NCBI GenBank assembly: GCA_905221605.1
Contig: CAJNDS010000515.1
Coordinates: 57,004-121,003 of the forward strand
Source of the DNA: Symbiodinium natans
Taxonomy: Eukaryota > Sar > Dinophyceae > Suessiales > Symbiodiniaceae
Direction: 5' to 3'
DNA: 64,000 bases
The notes below the pieces were generated by a model that was not told the origin of the DNA, ran no database searches, and worked only from the letters and a program-made list of their open reading frames with translations. Below, in pieces: positions 29,961 to 40,657 of the stretch. The stretch's first letter is position 1, and the number at the start of each line of letters is the position of its first letter. The position numbers and the translations under genes were made by a program.

Positions 29961-30045
29961 GGGTTTAGGGTTTGGGGTTTAGGGTTTAGGGTTTGGGGTT
30001 TGGGGTTTGGGGTTTGGGGTTTGGGGTTTGGGGTTTGGGGTTTGT
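29961..30045 (+). repeat. (TTTGGGG)n array
   Basis: Mostly GGGGTTT units after a few TTTAGGG units; homogeneous from about 29995. Confidence 0.95.
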
Positions 30046-30221
30046 GAGGCTTAAGACACCCTAAGAGACCCCACACCCTAAGCCCCCAAACCACAATAAC
30101 AGGGGCCGGAAAATACCAGTTGTCATAATTGTAACCCTAAACCCTAAACCCCAGCATAGGTGAAGGGTGTCCATGGCGCCTGAAGCTCATTTTGTTGCAT
30201 TGGGTTTAGGGTTGGTTGGGG

Positions 30222-30405
30222 CACCCTAAACCCTAGACCCTAAGCCCCAAAACCCTAAACCCTAAACCCTTAACCCTAGACCCTAAACCTGAACCCCAAG
30301 CCCCAAAACCCCGAACCCCGAACCCCGAACCCCAAACCCCAAACCCCAAACCCCAAACCCCAAACCCCAAACCCCAAACCCCAAACCCCAAACCCCAAAG
30401 CCTAA
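30222..30405 (-). repeat. CCCTAAA to CCCCGAA to CCCCAAA array
   Basis: Three unit types occur in successive blocks; the last (about 30328-30400) is a homogeneous CCCCAAA run. Confidence 0.95.
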
Positions 30406-30419
30406 CCTTAAGCCCTAAT

Positions 30420-30858
30420 CCCGTCAACCCGATAAAACATGTAAAGGAAAGCTACAGGCGCCAAGATAATAACGTTATCATGGGCGGTATTATTCTCTTG
30501 ATAGTGCGCCCAAACAAATATGAATAAAGGGCGCTAATGGAATACCATATTTCGACAGTCTAGTTCATGTCATCGGCCCCCAAATACAATTAAGCTAGCT
30601 CATTGGCTGTGTAAACGCTTGTAACAATAAACTACGAAGAGAGTACTATTAGCCCGGCCGGCTTTATAGGGAGTTTACGAATGCATGAAAGCCGTGCGAA
30701 TATTGTGAACGAAGTAAAACACAAGACACCAGAAAAAAAGAAGATAATAATGTAATGTCAAGATACGACCAAAAGATAGAAAGTTGTCTACAGGAAATTG
30801 ACCACCTATCCAAATGAAAGAAAAAGTGAAAGAAGCCGCCTGCCCTCTTGAAATGACA
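30420..30858. other. AT-richer single-copy spacer without telomere motif
   Basis: About 440 bp without the telomere-type motif and without a recognisable gene. It is followed by a C run (about 30861-30878). Confidence 0.5.
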
Positions 30859-31679
30859 ACCCCCCCCCCCCCCCCCCAGCTCTGAGGGTGTTCCTGGCAG
30901 GTGTTGCCTTCGAGGTTTAGGGTTTAGGGTTTTTAGGGTTCAGGGTTTAGGGGTTTTACGATTTAGGGTTTAGGGTTTAGGGTTTGGGGTTTGGGGTTTA
31001 GGGTTTAGGGTTTAGGGCTTAGGGTTTAGGGTTTAGGGTTTAGGGTTTAGGCTGCACTAGCAACCCGCCGCCCATGCATTCACCAAAGCCGGAGGAGGTT
31101 GAGGGTTGAGGGTTTGTCTTTAAGGGTACTTAATCTCAATAAGGAATACACATTTATTTTTTCAAATACTATCTCAACCATGAACTAGTTTGGGGTTAGG
31201 GGTTTAGCAACCCCTAAGCCCCCCCCCCCCCGCACGCTAGTTCTTAGAGGATACACTTGAACCCAGCCCTGCACCGTCCTCAATCTGAGCAACGCCATAA
31301 ACTCTCAAACCTAGGGTTCAGGGTTTAGGGTTTAGGGTTTAGGGTTTAGGGTTTAGGGTTTAGGGTTTAGGGTTTATGGTTCCCCCCAAACCCTCCGGCC
31401 CCCGCAGGCGATCCCGAACGACTCGGGCGTCATGAACTTCACGGAGAGCTGGAAGGCTTCAAACCCTAAACCCCAAACCCTAAACCCTAAACCCCAAACC
31501 CCAAACCCTAAACCCTAAACCACCCTAAACCCTAAACCCTAAACCCTCTTGGTTTTCTTGCCAGTGGAGGGTTGGGTTTAGGGTTTCCGGTTTAGGGTTA
31601 GGGTTTGGGTTTTTTGTGTTTAGGGTTTAGGGTACGAAGAGTAGAAGGATTACTACGGTGAACCTGAAACCCTAACCCT

Positions 31680-32335
31680 AAGCCCTTTTCAGGACGGAAT
31701 GACTTGACAGTGTAAGGGGTGAGGGTGATGTCCTTTCCTAGCACTCGCTCTGAAGCTCCGCAGCCCTCACGGCAAAGTAATTGCAGGCTTTATTGCGTCT
31801 AGGGCTTATACGGTTTTTTTGGGTCGAAATTGATTGAAACCCTGACTGCCCCACAAAGAGCCACACAAACTCCCTAAGCACCACAAGAGGCAGCTAGGAC
31901 GCGACGCCCAACCCCCCCTTAGCCATCCGCACAACCTTGGGGGACCAAGTGAACCTACAATTGAAACCATATACCCTTTACTAGCATGATCCCTGTGAAG
32001 GCATATGGACCATAAACCCTTCTAGGAATGAACCTAAAGTAGGCACATGGACCACAAGCCCTTCTAGGAGCAAGTGCTTCACAGGCAAGACCTTTTCGCT
32101 TGCGTGACATCGTCCGGGTGTCACGGCTGCGGGTGCACGACCTCAACATCGTAGGCCGGAGGGGGGCCTTAGGCTCAGTAGCTGAGTGGGCACACTTGAC
32201 ACTTTTTGGGGTACTATAATCTCCTATAGAACTGAAGGTGTATACTCTTTTGGGGCTTCTGAACTCAGCAACTAAGTAGGGCAATAAACAGGAAGGGGTC
32301 CAGGAAAGTTCTGGTATGGTTGATTTGGGGTTAGG
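31680..32335. other. Single-copy spacer
   Basis: Largely free of arrays; contains the MITE-like copy at 32174-32276. A 109-residue minus-strand frame crosses it, but half of it is the repeated element and it has no domain, so no gene is called. Confidence 0.45.
32174..32276. mobile_element. MITE-like element with about 15-bp inverted ends, copy 2
   Basis: Same length and orientation as 24269-24371. The ends CTCAGTAGCTGAGTG and ACTCAGCAACTAAG are inverted relative to each other with two or three mismatches. Confidence 0.8.
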
Positions 32336-32675
32336 TTAAACCCGAAACCCGAAAACCCGAAAACCCGAAACCCGAAAACCCTAAACCCTAAACCCTAAAC
32401 CCTAAACCCTAAACCCTAAACCCTAAACCCTAAACCCTAAACCCTTTGGTTGGGGGTGAGGACCAAGGAGCCGATTGCTTGTACTGAGCCTCTACGTCCG
32501 CCTCAGCTCAAGCAAGATCGCTTGAGCTGGTTCTTGAAAGCTAATCGGCCAAACGCAGCCTAATACCCTAAACCCTAAACCCTAAACCCTAATCGGCCAA
32601 CCGGTGGCCTTTCTGTGGGTATCCCGGGGCTATCTCCGGTGCAGGTTGGCCTTGAGCGAAACACACACGCAATTA

Positions 32676-32768
32676 GTTTAGGGTTGAGGGTTTAGGGTTT
32701 AGGTTTAGGGTTTAGGGTTTAGGGTTTAGGGTTTAGGGTTTAGGGTTTAGGGTTTAGGGTTTAGGGTT
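32676..32768 (+). repeat. (TTTAGGG)n array, about 13 units
   Basis: Near-perfect; one unit lacks a G. Confidence 0.96.
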
Positions 32769-33280
32769 CTGACGGCGCGACCATGTTGTAGAGCACAGGA
32801 TTTTCTCCCAGACGTGGTTTTGCCTGTACCCCAATCTTCAGCTCCGACATTCAGTTTTTTGGCTTTGAACCCTGAACCCTGAACCCTAAACCCTAAACCC
32901 TAAACCCTAAACCCTAAACCCTAAACCCCCAGCAAGCGATCCCAGGTCTTGGTAAACTACGTACATCCCAGCCCCACTCTCGGTGGCCCTCTCCCGTTAC
33001 CAATAAACCCCTGCAACCCCAAACGACCAGAACCAGCCCTAGCCTCAAAACCCTACCACCCAGACCCCTTACCCTAAGCCCGAAATCTCCCTAAATATCC
33101 CTACAATCTCCCTAAATGCCCCTAAAAAACCCCTAAGTAGCCCTAAATAGCCCTAAATACACTACACCCGAACCAGCCCTCGACCGTCCCTCACGTAGGC
33201 GTCGGTTTTCCGCTCTACAACAATGCCATGATTAGCTTCCTGCACCGGAGCAGCAGCTGAAGTTCTCTTACAGTCTACGT

Positions 33281-33893
33281 GCTTTAGGGTTTAGGGTTTA
33301 GGGTTTAGGGTTTAGGGTTTAGGGTTTAGGGTTTAGGGTTTAGGGTTTAGGGTTTAGGGTTTAGGGTTTACCTAAACCCCTAAACCCAGCTCCTGGGGTC
33401 CCCTGCTCCGAAGTTGAAAAGGGTGTTGATCAGCGTGATGAGCTGGCGAGACCGGGGAGGGTTTAGGGTTTAGGGTTTAGGGTTTAGGGTTTAGGGTTTA
33501 GGGTTTAGGGTTTAGGGTTTAGGGTTTACCTAAACCCCTAAACCCAGCTCCTGGGGTCCCCTGCTCCGAAGTTGAAAAGGGTGTTGATCAGCGTGATGAG
33601 CTGGCGAGACCGGGGAGGGTTTAGGGTTTAGGGTTTAGGGTTTAGGGTTTAGGGTTTAGGGTTTAGGGTTTAGGGTTTAGGGTTTACCTAAACCCCTAAA
33701 CCCAGCTCCTGGGGTCCCCTGCTCCGAAGTTGAAAAGGGTGTTGATCAGCGTGATGAGCTGGCGAGACCGGGGAGGGTTTAGGGTTTAGGGTTTAGGGTT
33801 TAGGGTTTAGGGTTTAGGGTTTAGGGTTTAGGGTTTAGGGTTTAGGGTTTAGGGTTTAGGGTTTAGGGTTTAGGGTTTAGGGTTTAGGGTTTA
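33281..33893. repeat. Three tandem 158-bp units, each TTTAGGG array plus 91-bp spacer
   Basis: A 91-bp spacer beginning ACCTAAACCCCTAAACCCAG and ending GAGACCGGGGAGG occurs at 33370-33460, 33528-33618 and 33686-33776. The copies look identical and are separated by 67-bp TTTAGGG arrays of equal length. A leading array (33281-33369) and a long trailing one (33777-33893) flank them. At each array-to-spacer junction the top strand goes from G-rich TTTA to C-rich CCTAAACC. Confidence 0.95.
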
Positions 33894-34019
33894 GTCTTAG
33901 GGTCTATAAGGTCTAGGGTTCTGGAGTGTAAGCAGTTCCGTTTAGGGTGGGGTTTAGGGTTTATAGGGTCTAGGGTCTAGCTGGGGCTTAAGGTTTAGAG
34001 GCTAGGGTTTTGAAAGAGC

Positions 34020-34500
34020 AGAGGCTCTCCTAATGCGCATTTCCCAAGCAAGGCGTACCCCTAGTGACCCTTATGGGAACCCCAAAAGGGGGCACACCTA
34101 GACCCAAAACCCCCCAAACCCTCAACCCGAAACCCCTGGCAAAGCCCCCAGATCAAATTCATGGCCTGCACCCACCCCGCGTTTACCCCGATTGCTTGAA
34201 CCTGTTTGTGCCGGTGGCTGTTAGGATTAGGACTTGGGGTTCAGGGTTTCGGGCAAAAAGGTCGGTCAGACAGATCTAGAATCCCGGAACCCCCACACCC
34301 AATACCCTAAATTCCTAAACACCTAATCGCCTGAAGCCCTCAGCTCTCATCCCTCCAAACCCCCCAAACCCTCCAAGCCCTGCAAACCCTCCAAACCCTC
34401 CAAACCCAACCCTCCTACCCCTACAAGCCTTACAACCCCCCCAGCTCCCAAAGCCCATAACCTCAACCCTAAACTGTAAACCCTCAACCCGGAACCCTGA
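34020..34500. other. C-rich degenerate spacer
   Basis: Cytosine-rich sequence with scattered CCCTAAA- and CCCTCCAAA-like motifs; no gene or clean array. Confidence 0.5.
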
Positions 34501-34515
34501 ACCCTAAACCCTAAG

Positions 34516-34620
34516 CCCTAAGGCAGCTCGGTGTCCTCTTCTGGCTGGGCAACGGCATCTCCTGGGGACTCTTTCGGGACATCCCCGGCCGGTCATTAAA
34601 CCTCACGGTTTGTTAGAGTT
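34516..34620. repeat. Duplicated spacer, copy 2
   Basis: Second copy of the 22062-22165 spacer, 12.4 kb away in the same orientation. Confidence 0.88.
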
Positions 34621-34690
34621 TAGGGTTTAGGGTTTAATGTTGGCCAAACCTGGAAAAGCAATCAAAAGAACCCGCGGCCACCTCGCCCCA

Positions 34691-34713
34691 CCCCCCCCCC
34701 CCCCCCCCCCCCC
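34691..34713. repeat. Poly(C) tract, 23 bases
   Basis: An uninterrupted C run bounded by CCCCA and TCCCACC. Confidence 0.97.
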
Positions 34714-35275
34714 TCCCACCCCCCAGACGGAGATGCGTTCTTACTGCAGTCCCGCCAGGATGTGATCCAGACAGCGTCCGAGCCCCCACTGTTCGGGGTC
34801 TTCTGAATTTGGGGGGGGGGACCCTCAATATGCTCCGAATCAAGGTCGAACCTTAAACCCTCCTACACCCTAAGCCCTAAACCCTAAGCCCTTGGCTATG
34901 CTCATGCCTGATAGGGCCGATCAGAAGCAGGGAGAGGTCATTCTGAAATTCGACAGGCTAACACACATGCCACATGCCACCCGCGCGTTTCCTGGTTTTT
35001 TTTAGAAGTATCCTTGGATCAACAGAAGCACGACTTCGCATGTCCAGAAGATTCCTGAAGCATAAGCGCGACTCCAGTCTGATCGCATATGCATGTGTGT
35101 GCATTGTGTGCTTGGGGGGAGACTCTAAACCCTACAAACCCTAAAGCCCTAAAACCCCCAAACCCCTAAAACCCTAAAACGCCAAAAACCCCTAAAACCC
35201 TGAAACCCTAAAACACCAAACCACCAACCCAACCAGCCAACCAACCTCTAACCCTCAAACCCTAAACCCTAAACC

Positions 35276-35408
35276 GGTGTAGGGTTTAGGGTTTAGGGTT
35301 TAGGGTGTAGGGTTTATAGGGTTTAGGGATAAGGGTTTAGGGTTTAGGGTGTAGGGTTTGGGGTTTAGGGTTTAGGGTTGAGGATTTAGGGTTTAAGGTT
35401 TAGGGTCC
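35276..35408 (+). repeat. Degenerate TTTAGGG array
   Basis: G-rich units with many variants (TGTAGGG, TTATAGGG). The preceding 150 bp are degenerate C-rich units. Confidence 0.9.
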
Positions 35409-36147
35409 CCACTTGAAATACTCAAGGTGCCTGCCTTTCGATCACCGGGAGGGCGCCGAGATGGCGGCTGTGACCTCAGTCTGGATTGGTTTTGAAGTGT
35501 AGGGTTTGGGGTTTAGGGTTTACGGTTTAGGGGTTTGGGGGTTTGGGGTTTAGGGTTTAGAGTGTCGGGCTTTGGGGTGGCAGGCTATTTAAGGTTGATA
35601 CGGGTTGAGGGTTCAGGGCTTAAGTAGGGGTTGTGTTGGGTTTTCAAGGGTTGAGGTTTTTGGGTTGAGGGGCGAAGGGTTTTGGCTGCGTTTTGTTTCT
35701 GTGTTCAGCTGTGAGGGGTTGTAGGGCTTGGGGGGGGGGCTTCTTGCTAGCATAGCGGGCGAGTTCCATGGTCGGTTCACCCCGGAACCCGGACACAGAC
35801 CACGAAAGTCGATTCGATCATGATCTCGTAAGATTCTAGACTGCATGGGGGTTCTGGAATATTTCGATGGGGATTATCCCTAAGCCTCATCTTCTAGGTG
35901 TTAGGGGTTTTTGAGCATCACCGTCATGGCTTCATGCGGCGAAGAAGGTCCTCGTGCCTCACGTTAAAGCGAATACTCATCCCGAACCCGTATAGACCCT
36001 CAACCCTAAACCCTAAACCCTAAACCCTAAACCCTACACCCGAAACACTAAGCCCTAAACCCCAACCAACGGCCTCACCAACTCTTGGGAGCAACGGTCG
36101 CAGTTCCTAGGCCGACCTCTCCGAAATGCCCGAACTGAACCCTGCTT

Positions 36148-36232
36148 GAAACCCTAAACCCTAAACCCTAAACCCTAAACCCTAAACCCTAAACCCTAAA
36201 CCCTAAACCCTAAACCCTAAACCCTAAACCAT
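36148..36232 (-). repeat. (CCCTAAA)n array, about 12 units
   Basis: Near-perfect C-rich array. Confidence 0.96.
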
Positions 36233-36689
36233 GGAGATAGGGTTTCCAGCCCAACTCCCAAGCTTTGCAAAGGCGCGCGACTTGGCTTTGGACCGCACAT
36301 GGGCCCTCGTACGCCTCTTTATCGTTCCTTGGCCGGCGCGTTCGCAGCAGTTAGGGTTTAGAGCTTCGGGTTTAGGGTTTTGTTTTTTTTTTTTTTTTCT
36401 TTGTGTGTGTGTGTGTTTGGGTGTGGGTTGCTTTGCTGCTTCGGACATATCGGGAGTGCCCGGGTGAGGAAAACGTTCGTCTTGTGGGTCTAGGACTAAA
36501 CCCTAAACCCTAACACTAAACCCGAAAAAACCTACTAGTAGGACGAGTTCTGGCGGCTCGATGTAGATGCTTGGGTCCAGCGGGCCTCAACATCCCCCAA
36601 CGCATTGCAAGCCGAACGCCTCTCTTCGTAGCCCAGTGGTGCCCTTAAACCCTAAACCCTAAACCCTAAACTCTAAACCCTAAACCCAA

Positions 36690-37200
36690 AAGAAAAGCAA
36701 AAAAGGAAATCAAGCAAAATCTTGATTCTCAAGCACGCCACAATGCAGAATGCGTGCGAAAACATACCAGAAACTTACTGCGAGCGTGAAATTCTTCGAG
36801 TTTTGAGGTGTTCCTGTCAAGACACAGGCCCGCCGACGTACTCATGTGCCTATTCTTTGTTTTGCTATGCAAATGCTCCTATGATCTATGGAGCACGTGT
36901 GTTGCACTTGTTTTTGGCACATGAGGCAATGTAAAAACAAAAACAGCAGATTCTTCGAGTTTTTTGAGGGTTGCGTTAACGGACGGGCGCGGCCATGTGC
37001 TCCACGGCCATGTGCTCAAAAGAGACGGGGGCTGCACGCGTGTCCAATGTCCAGCGCGTCTGTGCAATACTGCGTTCGTAAGACTCTTCGAGTAAGAACG
37101 CTTCTTTGATGGAAAACAAGCCGTTGTGTACTGCGTTTACCATTCCAGCACTTGATTTCTCCAACAGCACGCGCGTGAACCACCCATCCGAGCGCTATTC
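36690..37200. other. Array-free spacer with small internal repeats
   Basis: About 500 bp without telomere motif. ATTCTTCGAGTTTT occurs near 36792 and again near 36950, and GGCCATGTGCTC occurs twice near 36990-37015. Short overlapping frames have no recognisable domain. Confidence 0.5.
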
Positions 37201-38009
37201 TTAGTAGGGTTTAAGTCTTAGGGTCCCCTAACCCTAAACCCTAAAGGCCTAAACCCTAAACCCTAAACCCTAAACCCTAAACCCTAAACCCTAAACCCTA
37301 AGCAACCCTCCGAAGCCACCAACAAAGGTCTCTTCAATTTTCCATTGGCGGCATGCGGGGAGCCTGGCACTTTCCAGTCTGTCGGGGTGTCGGGATCGTG
37401 TCTCTTGAGGAAAGGGTTTGTTTGGGGTTTGGGGTTTAGGGTTTAGGGGTTTAGGGTTTAGGGTTTCGGGTTTTAGGGTTTAGGGTTTTGGGTTTTAGGG
37501 TTGAGGGTTTGGGTTTGAGGGTTTAGGTTTTGGGGTTTAGGGGTACCCCTTATACCTCAAAATGGTATAATCTTCATCATTATAGGACCCACGCAATGGG
37601 CACCTTCAAGTTGGGACCCTTTATAAAGTTCCGCTTGGCATGGTATTCTGATGACAGCAGATATGTAGTAGGGGATTTGGCTTAGAAGCAAGCACGCAGC
37701 GCAGAGTTCCAATTCCCAAACCCCAACCCCCCCCAAACCCAAACCCAAGCCCCGAACCCCGAACCCCGAACCCCGAACCCCAAACCCCAAACCCCAAACC
37801 CTAAACCCTAAACCGCAAGGCGAAGAAGCAGAGGATGTTCGCTCGCGAATTCGATGACAAGCCCGACGCTCAAGATCTGGACCACGGAGTCATCAACACA
37901 GCAAAATATGGGGGGTTTACGGGGTTCAGGGTTTAGGGTTTAGGGTTTCGGGTTCAGGGTTTAACCCCTAATATACTCCCGCCAATAGTGGGATTCCCTT
38001 ATAAAATGG

Positions 38010-38340
38010 ACCACAGACGCTGGCAGAGAGGAGGAGGAGGCAGTCTTATCAGCATGCGCTAAAGGGTTCCTTTATGTTTGGATCTATCTATCTATCTTTA
38101 TGTTTTACTACATATACATGTGTATATCGAATGCAATAGAAGATAAAATAGCAAATAGCACAATGAAGAATATAGATACGATAAAGCAGAATGTAACAAG
38201 TCATACAGTTCACAAAAGAGAATACAAAAAAGTAGTCGAAACAAGAACTCACACTGGACACACCTTTGGAAACACGCGATCCTCAGCCCCCATTGCCTTT
38301 GGGGCCCTAGATCCAAGACTCAAAATGTCACACTGCACTT
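38010..38340. other. AT-rich array-free spacer
   Basis: A 95-residue plus frame and a 72-residue minus frame overlap here; neither has a recognisable domain. It starts with a short CTAT microsatellite. Confidence 0.45.
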
Positions 38341-38490
38341 CATGCACCCTAAACCCTAAACCCCAAACCCCAAACCCTAAACCCTAAACCCTAAACCCTA
38401 AACCCTACACCCCAAGCATGTTGTCCATCACGTCACCTTTTCGACCAAGCCACCTCGGTCTGGTTTCGGAGTTTCCGTGGCCATCGAACA

Positions 38491-38569
38491 CCACCCCTAA
38501 ACCCTAAACCCTAAACCCTAAACCCTAAACCCTAAACCCTAAACCCTAAACCCTAAACCCTAAACCCTA
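38491..38569 (-). repeat. (CCCTAAA)n array
   Basis: About eleven near-perfect units. Confidence 0.96.
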
Positions 38570-38639
38570 CTGCTGCGAAAAGCTGAAGGCTTTTGCTCTT
38601 AGCCCCTAAATTTTCGAGGGTTTGGGGTTTAGGGTTTAG

Positions 38640-38757
38640 GGTTGTAGGGTTGTAGGGTTGTAGGGTTGTAGGGTTGTAGGGTTGTAGGGTTGTAGGGTTG
38701 TAGGGTTGTAGGGTTGTAGGGTTGTAGGGTTGTAGGGTTGTAGGGTTGTAGGGTTAG
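38640..38757 (+). repeat. Homogeneous (TTGTAGGG)n variant array, about 14 units
   Basis: An 8-base unit TTGTAGGG is repeated without change and appears nowhere else as an array. It follows two ordinary TTTAGGG units. Confidence 0.97.
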
Positions 38758-38783
38758 TATGGTTGCAGAATCGGTTGCGGGCC

Positions 38784-38791
38784 GCTAGGCA
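38784..38791. other. Left copy of target-site duplication
   Basis: GCTAGGCA (with the preceding CC also shared) recurs at 40650-40657 directly outside the opposite terminus. Confidence 0.75.
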
Positions 38792-38849
38792 GGGATGCGG
38801 ATCAAAAAAAAGGTTTATTTAGGATCAAGAAATAATTTATTCTGTTCTT

Positions 38850-39010
38850 CCCACGGAGAGAGGGAAGGGGAGGCAGGGAGGGAGAAAAGGAGGAGGGAGG
38901 GAAGGAAGGCGGAAGGACGGAAGGAAGGAAGGCAGGAAGGAAGGAAGGAAGCAAGCAAGGAAGCAAGAAGCAAGGAAGCAAGGAAGGAAAGAAAGGAAAG
39001 GAGCTGAAAG
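38850..39010. repeat. GGAA/GGGA/GCAA purine microsatellite
   Basis: Almost pure purine top strand built of GGAAGGAA and AAGCAAGC units; frames here are Arg/Glu/Lys or Ser/Leu/Pro repeats. Confidence 0.96.
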
Positions 39011-39235
39011 GACAGGAAAGGATATGTAGGAAAACATAACATAACGTCATATGTTATAATGTATATATATATATGTGTGTATATATTAAAACAAGATTAG
39101 AATGGAACACAATATCGTATAGTATACCTTCGTATCATAAAAAACTAATAAAATCGAAATAACAAAGCATATTTGTATATTTTTCTGCTATTTGATATCG
39201 AACTCGTAATACACAATACATATTTCTTGTTTGTT

Positions 39236-39540
39236 TGGCGCCGGGCAAGCTTCTTCAACGCGTATGAATCCCTTCCAAACCCATGATGCGAGCATTGTGT
39301 TTGCAAATGGGGGGGGGGGGTCTGCGCCCCCCCTTCAAACCCCCCGCTGTTTTTTAAAGCCGGGCAAGCTTGCTTCAAAGCATATGAATATCCTTTCCAA
39401 ACCAATGATGCGAACGTTGTGTTTGCAAATGGGGGGGGGCCCCCCCCCCCCCCACCCCCCCGCTGTTTTCTTAGTCCGGGCAAGCTTGCTTCAAAGCACA
39501 TGAATCCTTCCAATCCCATGATGTGAGCATTTTTTTGCAA
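39236..39540. repeat. Three ~117-bp repeats with paired G-run and C-run
   Basis: GCCGGGCAAGCTT or CCGGGCAAGCTT occurs near 39239, 39359 and 39476. Each is followed by CATGAAT or TATGAAT, CCCATGATG-like sequence and GTTTGCAAATGGGG. The first two copies continue into G runs followed by C runs that could form a hairpin. Confidence 0.85.
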
Positions 39541-40170
39541 AAAAAGCATGAAGACACAATAAGATACAATGATATGCAAGAATATATTACAAAAGATGCA
39601 ATAAAATACAATAAGACACAAAAATACAACAATATACAAGTATGTACAAGAATATGCAGCAATATACACGTAAAAAAGACTAACTTACAATAATTTTCAT
39701 TAATTGACAATATTCAATAATCGACAACAATATGCAATAATATACAATAATATACAACCATATATACAATATTTTTCAAAAAATATACAAAATATGTACA
39801 GCAATATAGAAAAACACCAATAACATACAATAGTAGACAATAACATACAAAAAATATACAAGAATATACATTAATATACTATATTATAGAATAATCTGCA
39901 ATAATATACAAAGAAAGTTCAATCATACACAATAATATACAGTAACCTACAAAAAGAGAACAATATAAAACACATTTTAATAATATACAAGAACATTCAA
40001 TAATATGCAAGAATATGCAATATTATACAAAAAACACAAGAAAACACAAGAAAACACAAGACAATACAGTAATACTCAACAATATATACAACAATGTACA
40101 ATAATATGCAAGATCATACAATGTCATACAATATTCTACAAGAATTTCCACAATACTATGCCAGAATATA
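39540..40170. repeat. AATATACAA-type AT-rich minisatellite
   Basis: Degenerate units close to AATATACAA and AAGAATATGCAAT recur about every 9-15 bp for 600 bp. Frames across it are low complexity. Confidence 0.9.
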
Positions 40171-40232
40171 CATGCTTCAGAGTATACGCATTTTTTTGAA
40201 ACTTCTAATGCCAAGATGCCAGCATTGATTTG

Positions 40233-40450
40233 CAGCCTCTGCAAACTCAGAAATGCTGCTATTTACAGTATTCCCAGCCTCTGAAATCGCAGAAATGCTG
40301 CTATTTTCAGCATTTGCAGCCTCTGGAAACTCAGAAATGCTGCAGTGTACAGTATTTCCATCCTCTGAAAGCGCAGAACTGCTGCTATATACAATATCTG
40401 CAGCCTCTCTGGAAACTCCGAAATGCTGCTATTTTCAGTAGTTCCCGCAT
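40233..40450. repeat. 42-bp tandem repeat, five units
   Basis: CAGAAATGCTGCTATTT-containing units start near 40235, 40277, 40319, 40361 and 40403. Because 42 is 14 codons, the plus frame reads a 14-residue repeat of PL-x-x-Q-K-CC type over about 70 residues. No start context, domain or neighbouring exon supports translation. Confidence 0.85.
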
Positions 40451-40649
40451 AAATGCTGTGTTTTTCGGTATTTAGAGCTTGCGAACGGCCAGAATTGCTG
40501 CATTTCTGAGCGTTTACAGCCTCCGCTCCTCTTGCAAGAAGCCTTCAAAGCCTTCAGTAAATCATTTTTTATCCCAAAAAAGTTGTTTTTGATCCGCCTA
40601 GAAATAAATTAGTTTTTGATCCCAAATATTTTTTTTGATCCCCTACCCC

Positions 40650-40657
40650 GCTAGGCA
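40650..40657. other. Right copy of target-site duplication
   Basis: GCTAGGCA, identical to 38784-38791, directly after the right terminus. Confidence 0.75.

Larger units (their letters stand above)
38792..40649. mobile_element. Non-autonomous DNA transposon, 1.86 kb, long imperfect TIRs
   Basis: Left end GGGATGCGGATCAAAAAAAA; the reverse complement of the right end is GGGGTAGGGGATCAAAAAAA. Both continue through AT-rich sequence with GGATCAA and TAATTTATT, giving imperfect inverted repeats of about 45-50 bp. GCTAGGCA flanks both sides; up to 10 bp, CCGCTAGGCA, could be shared. An 8-bp duplication would suggest hAT; 9-10 bp with long TIRs would suggest a Mutator-like element. The interior has a GGAA microsatellite, three G-run/C-run repeats, ATATACAA minisatellite and a 42-bp repeat, and no transposase. 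It contains no telomere-type motif, unlike everything around it. Confidence 0.78.

Noticed and set aside
38795-39050. Ser/Pro/Leu-rich and Arg/Glu-rich ORFs
   Set aside because: Produced by the GGAA-type microsatellite inside the TIR element.
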